From: Elmis aenea
Lineage: Eukaryota; Arthropoda; Insecta; Coleoptera; Elmidae
Direction: 5' to 3'
Length of the DNA stretch: 64,000 nucleotides
Assembly: GCA_947652605.1 (NCBI GenBank)
Contig: OX393577.1
Location: 23,315,466-23,379,465 of the forward strand
The notes under the pieces are model-generated. The model was not told the origin of the DNA. It made no database searches and was given only the letters and a program-made list of their open reading frames with translations. Both the position numbers and the translations under genes were made by a program. Shown piece by piece: positions 44,941-57,898 of the stretch (position 1 is the first letter of the stretch; the number at the start of each line of letters is the position of its first letter).

Positions 44941-47137
44941 CAGGATTAAAGCATCAATATTTTTAAAAATCAAATCTAATTTTAGCGAAGTTTAAATATT
45001 AAACTTTAACGTATTACCAAAGTAGACGGATTATGGCAACTTTTCATACCTGGATCTGAAAAAAAAAACTACCAAGACTTTTCACCTGAAACTTGTTTTT
45101 TTAACAAAGTTGGGAGCTTTTCATTACTTATATTCTACTTTCTATTCAGAATATATATGCTGCGACTTCAGACGACTTCCTTTTTAAATTTATTTCTTAT
45201 CTATAATACTGCAAACACGAGTGAATATAAAGAACTTCATGCGAGACAGCCTTCAAAACTCACAGGCAAAATTAGTTTCCCTATTCCTTTGAAATGCAAA
45301 ATTACGTTGTTAAAATATACAAGACTTTCAATTTGAATAACGACTAAGAAATATGGGTATTTTAAAATTGGTTACCTTAGTTCGTTATAACAAATGTACG
45401 CTTTGTAATATTCCATACCAGGCAAGATTAATATTAATATATGTAAGCATATTGTAAATGGAACAGAAATGTTTATATTAGGTAATGTACTTTGGCAGTT
45501 ATTTCAAATCTAGTTTTTTTAAATTTTAAAGTAATATATCACAATAATAAACATAAAAAATGGGTGCACAGAACAAAAAGAAAAATTTAAAGTTTTTTTC
45601 CATCTGTTTTAGTAAACCACAGAACTTACTTTAAGAGTGAATTGCAATTACTTTTAATTCATTATGTTCATCTTGCATCTCCAACGAAGATCATAAATTT
45701 TTCACTACACATTTTTTAAACCTGTTTAAATTTCAGTGTTCTGTTTTTCTAACCTATTATCTGTTTATACGTTGACTCTCGCATACCCTTCAACTCTCAT
45801 CTTTTAATAATAATAGTAATTTGTTGGTTGTTATTACAAAGTTAGATTAAAGCTTGACTTTCTCCTGGTAAACTTCATTAAAAGTTTCATAGATTATCAA
45901 AGCAAATTTGAAACATGCGCAGCATAAAGTTTTCATTGTTTGTGATCTTTAATAATATAACACAAAGTACCCTAAAATTTTCTTTGCCATAAAAAATCGG
46001 ATTGGAAATTCTAAAAACAAATTAGTTTTGATTTCGTTCTTAATATAGAACGCACAGTAAGCTTGTGCAAACATTTTCTTTTTATGCTTTTGTTTTAGGG
46101 GGAAAACTAAGACATTTATTTAATAAACGGTGTATTTTACATTATGTTTTGCTTAATACGTTTTGATAATTCCAAACATGCACGTTTTAACTCGACGGAG
46201 AGTGGTTAAGCTAGCATATGCTACCAATTTGTTAATATTGACTTTGCTATATTATATTTGACAGCTGTCTCGACTAATAGTGTCCTATATGCCTTTAAAT
46301 AATAAAAAACAATTAACAAATGTCACTTTGCACGCTTCGTTCGGTTTTATTTACATGAATAACAAATAGGACTTGACTAGGTACTTGCAGGAACTTCCTG
46401 CTATGTTACTTGGCGTAATTGGCTATAACAATGAATACCTACTTAAATAAATTATTGATATGTTTTAGAATCATTTAGAATTTAATAGTTCTATCATCGA
46501 TGTTACAGTTTTGAAGTTTTTTCTGTACGTGAGAGACTACAGTTGTTATTTTGTTGATGTCAGCTAACATTAATTAGCTGATACATCATTTAATTTTAAT
46601 ACAAGATGAATAATTTCCTGTGGTATAGATATATCGTACTTTTATATTCGTGGTTAGTTGTTTTATTTTCTTTATTTTGTCTGTATAGGCATTTGTTCGT
46701 TGCTATTTAAACGCCATCACAAATCAGCCACGAGCGTCCTGCTGACGCTTTTAAGGTTGTGAAGAATGGTACTCGGCTTTAGCCTAGCATCATAAAAGCT
46801 ATCAACTAAAGCATACCGGATGGCATCAATGGCGCCGTCGTATTTTATAGCGACACACTTTGTAACTTAGAAACCTTAAAAATTATGCTGAAACTCTGAT
46901 ATTATCCAACTTTTTATGCTTTGCATAAAAAATGTGTATGACCTATTTAATGAGACCATTTAAATTCAAAGTATTTCTGTCTCAAATTCAGGGCCAATCA
47001 AAGAAATCTCGCTTATCTTTAGAGCTACAAAATTGATGAAACCAAGACAAAGTTACGAAATTTGATGCTGAATTTTTATCTGAAAAGGAAATTACCACTT
47101 CAGTTAAAACTAAAAACACTTCATTAAGTAATTTTTT
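44941..47137. other. no recognisable gene
   Basis: AT-rich; a GC-richer patch at 46710-46850 (for example GGCGCCGTCG) has no recognisable frame or element ends. Confidence 0.35.
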
Positions 47138-47145
47138 ACTCTGTA

Positions 47146-48295
47146 CAGGGCCGTTGACAGAAAATCGGGACCCCGGGGAAGGAATAGACAACGGGCCCCC
47201 CTCCCCTTTCCTCTAAGAAAGGTATAAATTTAAGACTCGCATTTTGATATACAGGGTGATCCACATAGAAGGACCACTATTGGGATCTTGTAAACGATAA
47301 GAGCTACAAAGAAGTTCAAATTAGACGAATTGACAAATATTGAAACAAATGAATGCTTTCATTTTACAGTGCGTAAAAAATCTACAACTTTTCCCAAAAA
47401 TATTTTTGTACCAAGTGTAACCGAGTTATTGACGATTAATTAATGCCTATTATGATTTTTGTTGATTATCTAGCGTGCCAAGGAACTTTTTAAAAATAAT
47501 AAGGCATCACTGAATAGGTCTCTGAAAGGGAAACAATTTGTCTAATTTAAACTTCTTTGTGGCTCTTTCCGTTTACGAGATCCCAATAGTGGCCTGCACT
47601 TTAATGTGGACCACCATGTAGGTGTAGAATATGTAATTCTGCGACGTCCCTGAACGTATTAAATTAATAATGATATTTCTTAAAAACAGATTTCACCGGG
47701 TATATACGCATAGACAACACAAATATAGATGGGTATAATTACAGGCCTATTGTTAGGCCTACGATATTTTCGTAAAGTCAAACCGGGACTCGACGACCTT
47801 TTTTTTAATCACAAGAAATTGGCACAAAAAAATGGGGGGTAGAGACAAAATGCGCCGCAGGCGATTTGTTTGAATTGTTCAAACGTGTTTTAATGCCAAA
47901 TTAAATAATGTAAAGAGTACATACTTTATCATTTAAAATTGCAATTTTGTGGCAAAATCATTTGATTTTTTTTATCAGATCGCCCCACACTCCTCACAAA
48001 CTTATTTTTAATAAAGGTAAAAACTTTCACTAATAATATCTATTTAGGTAAAGGAAATACGTATAAACATAATATTGCCACACATATAAGAAAAGTAAAA
48101 CTATTTCGGTCAAAAATTTAAAAAAAAAAACGGAAAAACATCAGCTTGTGTTTTAAATTTATTTTATTTTATTCGTTGCTGTTCTCATAAATTTTAACAG
48201 TGTTTGTAAACAAAACATTGGGTATTTGCTCGAATCCGGGCCCCCTTTGCAACACCGGGCCCCGGGAATTAGTCCCCCCCCTGTGATAGGCCCTG
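47146..48295. mobile_element. hAT non-autonomous element (1150 bp) carrying a nested MITE
   Basis: The left end CAGGGCCGTTGACAG and right inverse CAGGGCCTATCACAG are flanked by a perfect 8-bp repeat ACTCTGTA (47138-47145 and 48296-48303). GGGCCCC-rich blocks lie just inside both ends (47170-47205 and 48230-48285). It contains a Tc1-type MITE at 47252-47618, which must be younger. Without the nested insertion the element is about 780 bp. No transposase. Confidence 0.9.
47252..47618. mobile_element. TA-flanked MITE (367 bp) nested in a hAT element
   Basis: TA lies at 47250-47251 and 47619-47620. The left CAGGGTGATCCACATAGAAG and right inverse CATGGTGGTCCACATTAAAG termini extend inwards with CCACTATTGGGATCT and GTAAACG blocks. 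A second, partial copy of this family lies at 60300-60610 and aligns over most of its length. Confidence 0.85.
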
Positions 48296-48303
48296 ACTCT
48301 GTA

Positions 48304-49781
48304 TATGCTAATATTTGATAAAATGTTTTTCCCATAACCAAATTTGTTATTTCATTAAACGTCATTTTGGATTTTGGTATTTAAATGGTTCTGAAAATAA
48401 AGGAAAAAAGCAAATGAACAAAAAATTTAAAGAGTTTTAAATAATATTTTAAACGATTTTTGAACTGATTGGTTGCCGTTTTGTATTGCATACATTTTGT
48501 TTAAGGCAAGCAACAAAGCCTAAAGCATAATTTTTGACATTTTTCCAGAAAAATTTCCAAGGGTATACACTTAAAACTTTAAAAATTTCCGTTGTAAGGT
48601 AAATTCCTCAGCAAATATTCTCCTTAAAGTATAAATACGCCAGATCAAACAAAATGTAAAACTAAAGGATTGCATCTAATTGTAATTTATTTTCTCATAA
48701 ACTGAATTTAAATTCCCCCTATTTCAGTCATGGTTTTTGCCGCATGTTACTTTAAAAATTAAAATTTATGCTTAAAGCAAAGCGGCTCGATTTACAAGTG
48801 AATGTAATATACAGTCAATTACAAGACTAGTACATCCAACCTTATAAGGGCTGAAAATGATGGCGCACATGTTATTACTGCAGCCAGTTTAGTTAATATT
48901 TGCATTCAGACGTGAGACCTGTACACCAAGTTTATAGAATGATTTAATTAAAGTCGTGGTTCTTGATCTCTACAACTGCATAATTTCTAGTAGAAAAATA
49001 AAACAAATTAAATTAGATCGTATTTAAAAAAGTTTATTACAGCAAATATTCTCTTGAGGTTCCTATAGTTATGGCAGTGCAAGTACTATTAACATTTTAA
49101 CAGGTTATATTTAAGTAACCCCCTATCAAAGTAGTCACTTTTTAATAAAAACTTCTGGTGTAACCGCTAAATTGTTCTCATACACAAGCTAAAATCTCAA
49201 CAAAACCATGTCTAGACAAGTTTAAAAAATAGCCACAGCATTCAACTTTCGGCAGGACTAATAAGAAATTCAGTTGTTTTTAAAAATCGTTTCGGAAGAA
49301 TAATCGGTCGATACAAGAAACTTATATTACCAAATATGTAATTATAAACAGGAACATGACAAAGCAGCAACTTGTCCTTTAAGAACGAAATTGATTTAGA
49401 AGTGACAGGTCCTATTGTTTGGTCTGATAAAGTGGACTGCGTCTAATCATCCGTATTCCATTAAAGATGAACGAGACCGATAAATTGACGGACCATGAAA
49501 CATGATAAGTTTGTGATAAAGATGTGGAACGATATTAATTATAAACGAACATCACGATAATGCAGTCAATATAACTGTACTTGAGATTATTCTTAGCTTG
49601 CTAAACAATAACTTGTAATTTCAAAATAAATGCATAAACTGAATGAGTTTAATATAACGGTTTTCTAAAGACGTTTAAAAATTAACATAACATTGCAAAA
49701 AAAAGCGCATAAAAAACTTTTTCTGCGTCCGTCTAGAAAATCAGTTGTTTTTGATCAATTTTTAGACTGGAAAATACATTT
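48304..49781. other. no recognisable gene
   Basis: AT-rich; nothing supported. Confidence 0.35.
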
Positions 49782-50117
49782 TTACTGGCCTAGGCCAGAA
49801 AGTAATTGGTTGCCATGGTAATGAGTTGTCTTTACCGGCCTAAGCCGGAAAGTAGCTGGTTGCCATGGTGATGAGTTTTGTTGATTTGCGCTGTCAAACA
49901 AGCGTCGTTATACCACCAAGCGAGTTTTCGCCTGTACTCTGCTAAGTTATTGTCTAATTATGGTTGGTGACAATAGTGATTGTGGTGGACGCAGAAAAAA
50001 TATTGTACGTAACACACCCGTAAAGTGTGCCTAGTCCAGTAAAGTAATGGCTGCCATGGCAAATCAACACTTTACTTGCCTAGTCCAGTAAAGTAGCTGG
50101 TTGCCATGGTGATGAGT
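49782..50117. repeat. four copies of a 40-45-bp motif with an RFX/MDBP-like core
   Basis: Copies at 49782-49827, 49832-49874, about 50027-50065 and 50078-50117 share a GCCTAGNCCAGNAAAGTA part followed by TGGTTGCCATGGTRATGAG. The core GTTGCCATGGTGAT fits the RTYRYYAYRGYRAY consensus described for MDBP/RFX proteins. The first copy contains the 14-bp palindrome CTGGCCTAGGCCAG. Between copies 2 and 3 is a short open frame starting MVGDNSDCGGRRKNIV (from about 49959) that ends inside copy 3. The last copy abuts the truncated end of a Jockey-like RT. Confidence 0.6.
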
Positions 50118-51170
50118 ACTGCCTAGCGTTGATAATAGCGCGGAGGATCAGATTTTGTCTATCCTGAATTTTTTCCCGGTTTGATTTGGCTTTACAGCCC
50201 TAGATTTGTATGTCATATATCCATATTGGTCGAATTATCTGCTTATAAAGTAAGCGTTTACGGTATAGGTCTAATTGGCAACGACACCCAATTAACCAAT
50301 AAATTTGACGAGTTTTAAGCTTGGCTTGAGCTTTTTTTCCGGCATGGATACTCCAAGTTAGTTGCAAATTTAAATGCATACCCAGGTATTTAGGGGAGTC
50401 TGCCTGTGGTACTGGGATATTATTCAAATACACACAATGATTGCTGTCTACCCCTCGTACTGTGTATGTAACGTGGACGGATTTCGATTCATCGAGCTTT
50501 ATCTTTCAGTCCCGCGTCCAGTCAACTTAATTAAGTGCAATCTGTAGGTTTTCAGTAGCCATAGCTTACTATCACGAACCGACAAAATTGTGATCATCCG
50601 CAAAGGTCGCCATGGTGATCGATCATTGGCTGGTAGATCAGCAGTATAGAGTTAATATAGGATAGGTCCCTGTGAAACCCCTGTTACGATTTGACGGAAG
50701 CTTGATCTTGCATCTTCATGTGCCACACGGAAGGTTTCTTCGGCCAGACACGTTTCTATCAGACGACGATAAATACCGGGCAGAAGTTGGCTCAGCTTAG
50801 GCCCTTATGTCAGACGCATTCAAACGTCTAACATACTCGTACATCTATAAACACTGCTAAACAATTTTTTTTTCTTTTAACACTTTCTCGGTTATTGATG
50901 TGACCCGGTGAATTTTGTCAATCGTTGAGTGTCGAGTCAAAAATCCGAACTGGTGATCAGAAAGCTCGATCAGTGGTTTCAAGCGTTTCAATAATATCTT
51001 CTCAAACAATTTTGATATGGCTGAGAGAAGCGATATCGGTCGGTAGGAAGTCACTTCATTGGCTCTCTTGTCAGGCTTTCTGAGCATGATCATTTGTGCC
51101 ATTTTATAACACAATCACATTTAAATACCGAAAGTAGTTGTTTAAACCAAGCTATTAATTTTATGGAACA
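50118..51170 (-). pseudogene. Jockey-like reverse transcriptase relic
   Basis: Minus-strand motifs in order: MLRKPDKRANEVTSYRPISL and LLSAISKLFEKILLKRL (RT fingers, near 51090-50990), SDHQFGFLTRHST (palm entry), a decayed stretch, TFADDHNFVGS with the catalytic FADD intact (about 50615-50575), DESKSVHVTYT, YLNNIPVPQADSPKYLGMHL (thumb), IGCRCQLDLYRKRLLYKQII, and after a stop GCKAKSNREKIQDRQN down to 50118. Stops and frameshifts, loss of the endonuclease and an abrupt 3' truncation at the repeat block make it inactive. It is a different copy and subfamily from 43955-44940. Confidence 0.85.
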
Positions 51171-52780
51171 TTACAGACACCGTTAATGTTCAATTCTGCA
51201 CTTGAATCGACCCGTTAGGGGTTTGTTTCATATGATTGCAGACAATGCGCATTCGATGAAAATTGCTTCGAATTTATACAAATCACTTGATGCAATATCG
51301 AGAAAAGATTTGGGTGAAATAAGAAGATTACCATAACTGTACCAACTTAGGGCGGTACATAGACGGTTTTGAAATTTAATTTCCTTCAGTATTGTGGTAT
51401 ATTATCGTTATTTAAATAGTACCATCAGTTTGTATATCTGTACGAATTAAAACTGTTTAGTAAATAAACTAATGAAAACTCTTGTGTTTTACCTGTTCAA
51501 TACTAAAAAAATAAAATAAACTCGAAAACACCCGTTATATAGCAACTTAAGTTTAACTTCAATAAATCAAAGTTTTTTCAACGCCACTTAAACAAAAAAT
51601 CGAATACAAGTATGTGAGAAAGTAGAGGGACTCGCTAATGTTGGATCCCAGATGCTGCCACTATAAATTCGGTTCTCTAGTGTGAGCGGCTTTTTTCAAA
51701 GGCCATTTACCCTTTAAGAAACAATACGTGTCACATATTTTTAACCATTTGTTATCAGAAGTGGGTGAATTCTGAACCTGATAATATAAAATGTCAAAAA
51801 TTTCGTGTCAGCGATCAATAAGGATACAGCAAAAAATTGAGCAAAGATATAATTTTCATAGTTTAGAAACTTTTTAAGTTCTTTTTATCACTATAAGCAG
51901 CTGTTAATTAGACAATTAAATAAGATTATTGATCTTGTAGGACAATACGTAGACTTAATTAAGTACTTCTGCGAGATGATTGCACTTTTTGTTAGAGGTA
52001 GTCATTAATACCCATTAACAGGCGCTGAGTTCCCGTACGAGATGTTGAAAGATCCAAATGTATACACAAACACACATACATTATACTCGAATCGATTTTA
52101 TAAATGGATTCATTAACATAATCGCAAACATACGATGTATTCAGAAGCTCACCAGTCAATATTTAGTAGCAGCTACTAGCCAGTCCAGTAGAAATAACAT
52201 GTGTTTACAAAATTCCACAGACGCACAATTTATTGCTGCTTTACATAATAAATATCAGTAGTTTATTGCTTCATTGAACGTAATACCGTTATTTTCTATG
52301 GTTGTAAATACAACTACAGACAAATGCATTCCACAATAAGCTTCATAATTAACAAAACATTTTTGTTATGACCGCTGGGTCATAATATGTTTAGTTAAAT
52401 GCAGTTGCTTCATTAATTTAAGGTAAATAATGTTAGAAAACTAAACGAAGTTATCTAGCTACTCGTATTTTACGCAGAAAATAATTTTCATAAAGTAAAT
52501 AAGGAGTGCAAATAAATATAAATTTACTTTGCAATTAATATTTTTCAATGTATTTTTAAGAGCTGAGTACATTTTACTTTGTTTATATTTCCAAATGAGA
52601 TGTAGATTATTTAACTTGTTTAAGTAAATTAACGTTTCATCCAGTTTTTCAGGGTATTGTTTCAGCAAAATTAATATAAATGAATAACCAAGGGAGTATC
52701 TTACGACACGTTTTCCCTGACTAATTTCCATCGTTTTATATTATAAAGATTTTTTTAAAAATTGTAAATTCTTATTTATA
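51171..52780. other. no recognisable gene
   Basis: AT-rich; nothing supported. Confidence 0.35.
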
Positions 52781-53778
52781 ACGGGTGCAAATAAAATCAT
52801 TTTCTTTAGTTTTGATTTTAGATAAATGAAATTTTAGACATACAATATGTGCAAAAAAACAGTTTTTTTAAGCACCTGCATACAATTGTTTCACTTCGGG
52901 TTTCGCCGTTATTTTAAATGGAACACCCTGTATATTTTTATATTTTTGGTACGAGGAAGCGATTTTGGATACAACTGCACTATTTTGGTTAATTTTTATA
53001 ACCTCAAATAATTTTAGAACCAAAATTTAATTTTTTATTAAGTGTGCCGTGAACTGCATAAATTGAATTTTGTTATGTCAACAATTGTCCAAAAAACAAT
53101 TTTGTAAATTTTAATTGACATTTAGGTTACTTTAATCGGTTTTGAAGGTTACGGAATCGGTTTTTTGACAAAAAGTCAAATTTTTTAAATGGAACTATGG
53201 TGGTACCAGCGGTTATTTAAATATAGCATCTTCTAACGAATCCGTCGATACCAATACTTGTATTTTTTATTAAGAGTATGCTTCGAAAACTTCAAATTAT
53301 TGTAAAGATTTAATAAGAGATCCTGTTAATCGCAGTAGCCCGTGCATAACTGCAACAAAACAAATCAATCAAAACAAAAACAAAGGTGCCACGGAAGATC
53401 GCTGTGGAAACAAACAAATGCTTGTTTGCGTGTTTGTATGACATTGCGATGGTAGAAGAATGATTGAACAGTTATTAAATTAAAACTTAATAAAAAAATT
53501 AAATTTGGTTCAAAAATTTGCGGTTATAAAAATTAACCAAAATAGTGCAGTTGTATCCAAAATCGCTTTTTCTTTCCAAAAATGTAAAAATATATTAGGT
53601 GTTCCATTTAATACAACAGAGTTAAGGTCATTTCCGGCGAAACCGGAAGTGAAACAATTGTGTGCATGTACTTAAAAAATCCGGTTTTTTTATATATCAT
53701 ATGTCTAAAATTACCTAATCTAAAATCAAAATTAAAGAAAAAAAGCGGGTGTACTTACCACATTTTCTTTACACCCGG
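52781..53778. mobile_element. large inverted repeat (about 1 kb) with TA flanks
   Basis: Arms of about 290 bp (52781-53065 and 53465-53778) are inverted copies starting ACGGGTGCAAATAAAAT on the left and ending TTTACACCCGG on the right, with TA outside both. Inside each arm, at equivalent places (about 52922-52934 and 53597-53612), there is a GGTGTTCCATTTAA MITE end. The whole can be read as one palindromic TA-type element or as an inverted duplication of a sequence that already contained a small MITE. No transposase. Confidence 0.65.
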
Positions 53779-55725
53779 TATACTCATGTATATAACATTC
53801 ACTTGTTATTTTAAATATTTACTTATTGTAGAACCTTAATTTTTATAGTGAATTGTATGTTTTTGTGCACCTTTTTTTGGTGATGTGCAGTATATCAGAA
53901 AACGTTAATGAAGGTAGTGATTGAATACAATCAAAAAGTATCCAGTTTTCTGCACTGTTTTTCTAAGAAATGGTCGAATTCACAGAACTTATTTACCTAT
54001 AACTTTCCTAGGTTTCCACAAGTCTTTTAAATAACCGTGCTTTTCCATCATGGATGATACCCCGAATGTGGTGCAAGTTAGATGACATGGAATTATCTCA
54101 TTACTGATAAATATAACAAGTTCAGGCTTTTCCTGCCAACAAAACCGATGAAATCTTCCTTTTTCGCCTTGTTGCAATATCGAATGTTGACGGTATCTAT
54201 AATTGGTATCAAAAACTTCATAACGCCTGCCGGATGTTCATTAAATTTTGCCAGTATCTGATTTTGTTATCATTGCGTAGGTAGGAAGATAACTGCAGCT
54301 TATAAAAACGACAAATTTATGTCTATACAAAGACACTGTACTCCTTACAATACAAAAGAATATCCGATGGAAGGATGATATCCAAGGTCTCGCAACTAAA
54401 GAAGTGAAAATATGAAATAAGTAAGTTTAGTTAAAAATCACTAATCACATTATCTAAGATGAATATTATAGAAAAACTAAACCAGTTTCGAGGCTCTCGC
54501 CTTTATGTACTGGTACTTTGACACAAAATGAACATTAATCCTTCTAAAATGCTGTAAAAATATGTTGTTGGCTTCTTATTTAATGTACCAAACGTACAAG
54601 GACCTTTTTTTATACACATCCATCTCCTGCAACGGGATTTGTTCACGCTAATCCAACCAACCTCATGTCGTTTCCTCGTTTCCGAGTCCTAGCGCACTAC
54701 GATCTAATTGCATGTCCAGTAACGGAAGTGATTGAGGGAAAGGCATTTCCTTTCTGAAATTGTTCCTGTATTTTCAGTTTTATTGCTGATGTGTCTGTAA
54801 ATTGAGCAATTGTAAATATTCGTCGAACCGTGGGTATTTGCGCACATGTCGCAAATACCCATGTGTTTTCATTAGCAAAGCCTGCTTTCAAGGCCCGTAA
54901 TCGCTTGGGTGATGTATGTCAGTTCACCATTTGTTATGTGCCTTTAATCAATGCCTGTTTGGAAGGGGATTACCCTTGCCTGACAGTAGTCGCTACATGA
55001 TGTACGGCTGATTCCGATATTAATTATAAATTCGGTATTACAAAACAAGGTTTTACACACAAAAATCACAACAAATTTAGCGAACTTTTTATAGGACTGA
55101 AATTATTTTTGTACATTTTTTACAACAATGGTTTTCTGTTTCTGAGAAAAGCTTGATGAAAAGTTTAAATATTTTATGTCCACATGTATTACCTTGGCAC
55201 TGTGATATTTTTTAGTTGCTTTGGTAATTCATCCGTCTGCCTGTGTCCACAGAGGCAAATATTTCGAATAATAATTTTCCATCGCTTTAATGGAAGAGTC
55301 AATACAGGATGACGATGAATTTGTAAACATATCTTAAAACACATTTAGTGTAATACTTTGCATTGTAATACAATCCGCTGTCTTTCATTTTCATAATAAT
55401 GCACCATGCTAATTAGGTATTTTAATGAAAGTAGTGTAGGAGTTGAAAGTGTTTGTCGTAACCTGGGAGCTCAAAATAAACAGTTCTTAGTATACGAACA
55501 GGCAGACTAATGGAGTTTACTTATGAGAAATATACCATTAAATTTCTTAGCCCGAGAGATAATTACGAAGAATTGGTGTTCAAAAGTAATAAGTTGAAAG
55601 TAACTAATGGATATTCTTAAGTCTGTGTTTGTTAAGTCTGGTAACAAGGATTATTTAAAAAAATCTATTAAGTATGCTAAATAGCTGTCATTTTATTCAC
55701 GTCTGCTGGCGTGTTAAAAACAGCA
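53779..55725. other. no recognised gene; scattered minus-strand frames
   Basis: Composition is less AT-biased at 54600-55010. Minus-strand frames at 53989-54177 and 54697-54891 have ordinary codon use but no family I can name; a decayed transposase is possible. Confidence 0.3.
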
Positions 55726-55898
55726 AAAGTTATGAAAAATGGCCGCAGTTGGTAGACACGAATGTCATTTACCTTGGCGTTGGAGCCCCGAAGAGGCACG
55801 AAATTGTGAGGGTTCTCCAAACCATCATTACGATGATTGACATGAAACACATTAAACGATGCTTAAAGATTGCATGTTGCAGCAACGATCACGCCAAG
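55726..55898 (+). CDS. exon-like open stretch, unknown product
   Basis: A plus-strand frame open from 55674 reads, from a possible acceptor (aacag at 55721-55725), SYEKWPQLVDTNVIYLGVGA and later IVRVLQTIITMIDMKHIKRC. It runs to an AAG/gtataa donor-like site after 55898. GC content is clearly above the flanks. The stop follows two codons after the donor, as expected for a real exon boundary. No domain is recognised, and a transposon origin is equally possible. Confidence 0.3.
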
Positions 55899-55904
55899 GT
55901 ATAA

Positions 55905-57890
55905 TTATTAACATTTTTCATAGACACCTCCAACATTGTGCGCTATGTTTTACTACCTTCATTTTCTACATTAACGATAGGGATCCTTAAATAAGTAATT
56001 TAAAGAAAAATATTACTTTTACAACAGCTAAAAATTGAAAATACTTTTGCTGGTTTATCGACATCTGTTTTTAAAGGATTTTACTTGTCAAAATGTAAAA
56101 GCAGTTTCAAGAAGAGACTAAAGTTTGAGAGTCTTTCGGCATGTAGTTATTCGTTATTTGATCCAATAGTCGTTTTACAGTAAAATAAAATACATAGATA
56201 TAATTAAAAGTTCAAAATTAACGAATATATTTTCAAGCACAATTCAGGGAGATCTAACTTTTTCAGGAATATTTATAGTATCAAAATCAGGATATTATCC
56301 TATAGAAGAATATTAACAGCTCTTTAAGTTTTTATTCCTTGGAAGTTTTATATAGTTAATAATAACATTTTAAAAAAAAACATTTTAATGTACCAAAATA
56401 TAGAAAACCTGATGTGTAAAAAAGGAAGTTTACTTAAAAATTGATGTCCAATCAGAAACGACATCATGTACGTTTCAATTAAATTCTTTGAAATAATCTT
56501 TATATCCTAAAACAGTTGCATTAATATTTAACAAATGTTTAATTATCCTTTAAATTTTTAGTGCGAGTTAATCTAAATAATGTAGGTGATTAACCTAAAA
56601 AACAAAACTTGGCGTTTTACATTAATATAAAATCAAAATTACTTCCACCTCATTAGTAGCGTTTTAGCTCAGATCCTCATTAATTCTGATTACTTTATCT
56701 CCACCAGACGTCACGCGAAATCATCTAAGCAAAATATTGCAGATGAAGCTGTTTTTACTTGTCTATTTAATATTTAAGTGTTTATTATGAGTTTTTTTTT
56801 TGTTGAAACATATTTAAAATATGTTTTAAATATTTTAATCACAGAAGTAAATTCAATGGAAGCTTAATTTTGGGACACCCTGCATCAACTTATTGTCTAA
56901 TCTTCAAATTAATTGAGCCGTTATTTTGGAAAGTAATATTAGTTACTTTTTGCGAAAAATTAGATACTTAAAGCTGTTGTATCTTTGAACATTTTAATTG
57001 TAATATCTTTCAAAATCATTACTCCATTTGTTAATAGATATTTTATTGTTAAATAGAAGTGCAAATGCATTTATTTTGAAACAGGCATAATGGTGAACTT
57101 ACTTCGCTATATACCCTCAATTTACCAGTCATTTTAATAATTTTAAACGAAGTGAAATGTCTTAAGACTTCATCACTCCTATTAATGACTATGATTCAAT
57201 ACATAAATAAACTTATTAAGAAATACGTTATATAAATTATTTATAATTATATTTTAAAATAAACTGAAAAATTTACTTATTACTCATGTATTTTATAAAT
57301 ATTAATCGTAACAAAAAATACTTGGATAAACTTATAATGAAATACATTCTATAAATTACTTGTATCATATAATTTACTCATCAATTTTTTAAATCACTGT
57401 CTTATCAAACATCGCTTCAGTAACACACAACGGACAATATCAACATGTCCTTAGTTTTTATAAACTATTAATTTTGAAAGTGGTTTAAGTCACTTTACAG
57501 TAATAAATATAGCGATTCGTTGATGTGTGTGCTAAATTATGTATACTGAGGAAAATACAAGTAACCAAGATAACAAATATCATTAAAATTTCTCTATAGT
57601 TAGTATACATATTTTTATGAACATAAAGATGCCATACCTACATTTAATTTAATATATCAATATAACATAAAACTGACCCATGCCTCTTCCAAAATAAATG
57701 GCCATTTGCAAAATCGAATAAATACGCACGCAAGTAAAAACAAATACGTGAATATTGTAACAGCATAAAAATAAAAACTAGTTCAAGTTATCCAAACAGG
57801 TTGATTTATGTTAAAAACGTCATACAAATTGAAGATTTATCTTATACACATGTTGGTATAGTCACGAGCGTAAAGAATTTGGAATTTAAT
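55905..57890. other. no recognised gene; weak tandem duplication near 57190-57370
   Basis: AT-rich. About 57198-57300 and 57327-57385 are diverged direct copies (AAACTTATTAAGAAATACGT versus AAACTTATAATGAAATACAT). A GGGACACCCTGCA end like those of the TA MITEs lies at 56871-56883 without a partner. Confidence 0.35.
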
Positions 57891-57898
57891 GGCTAACT

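Noticed and set aside
54697..54891. Possible Harbinger transposase fragment on the minus strand
   Set aside because: None of the catalytic or helix-turn-helix motifs could be located with confidence.
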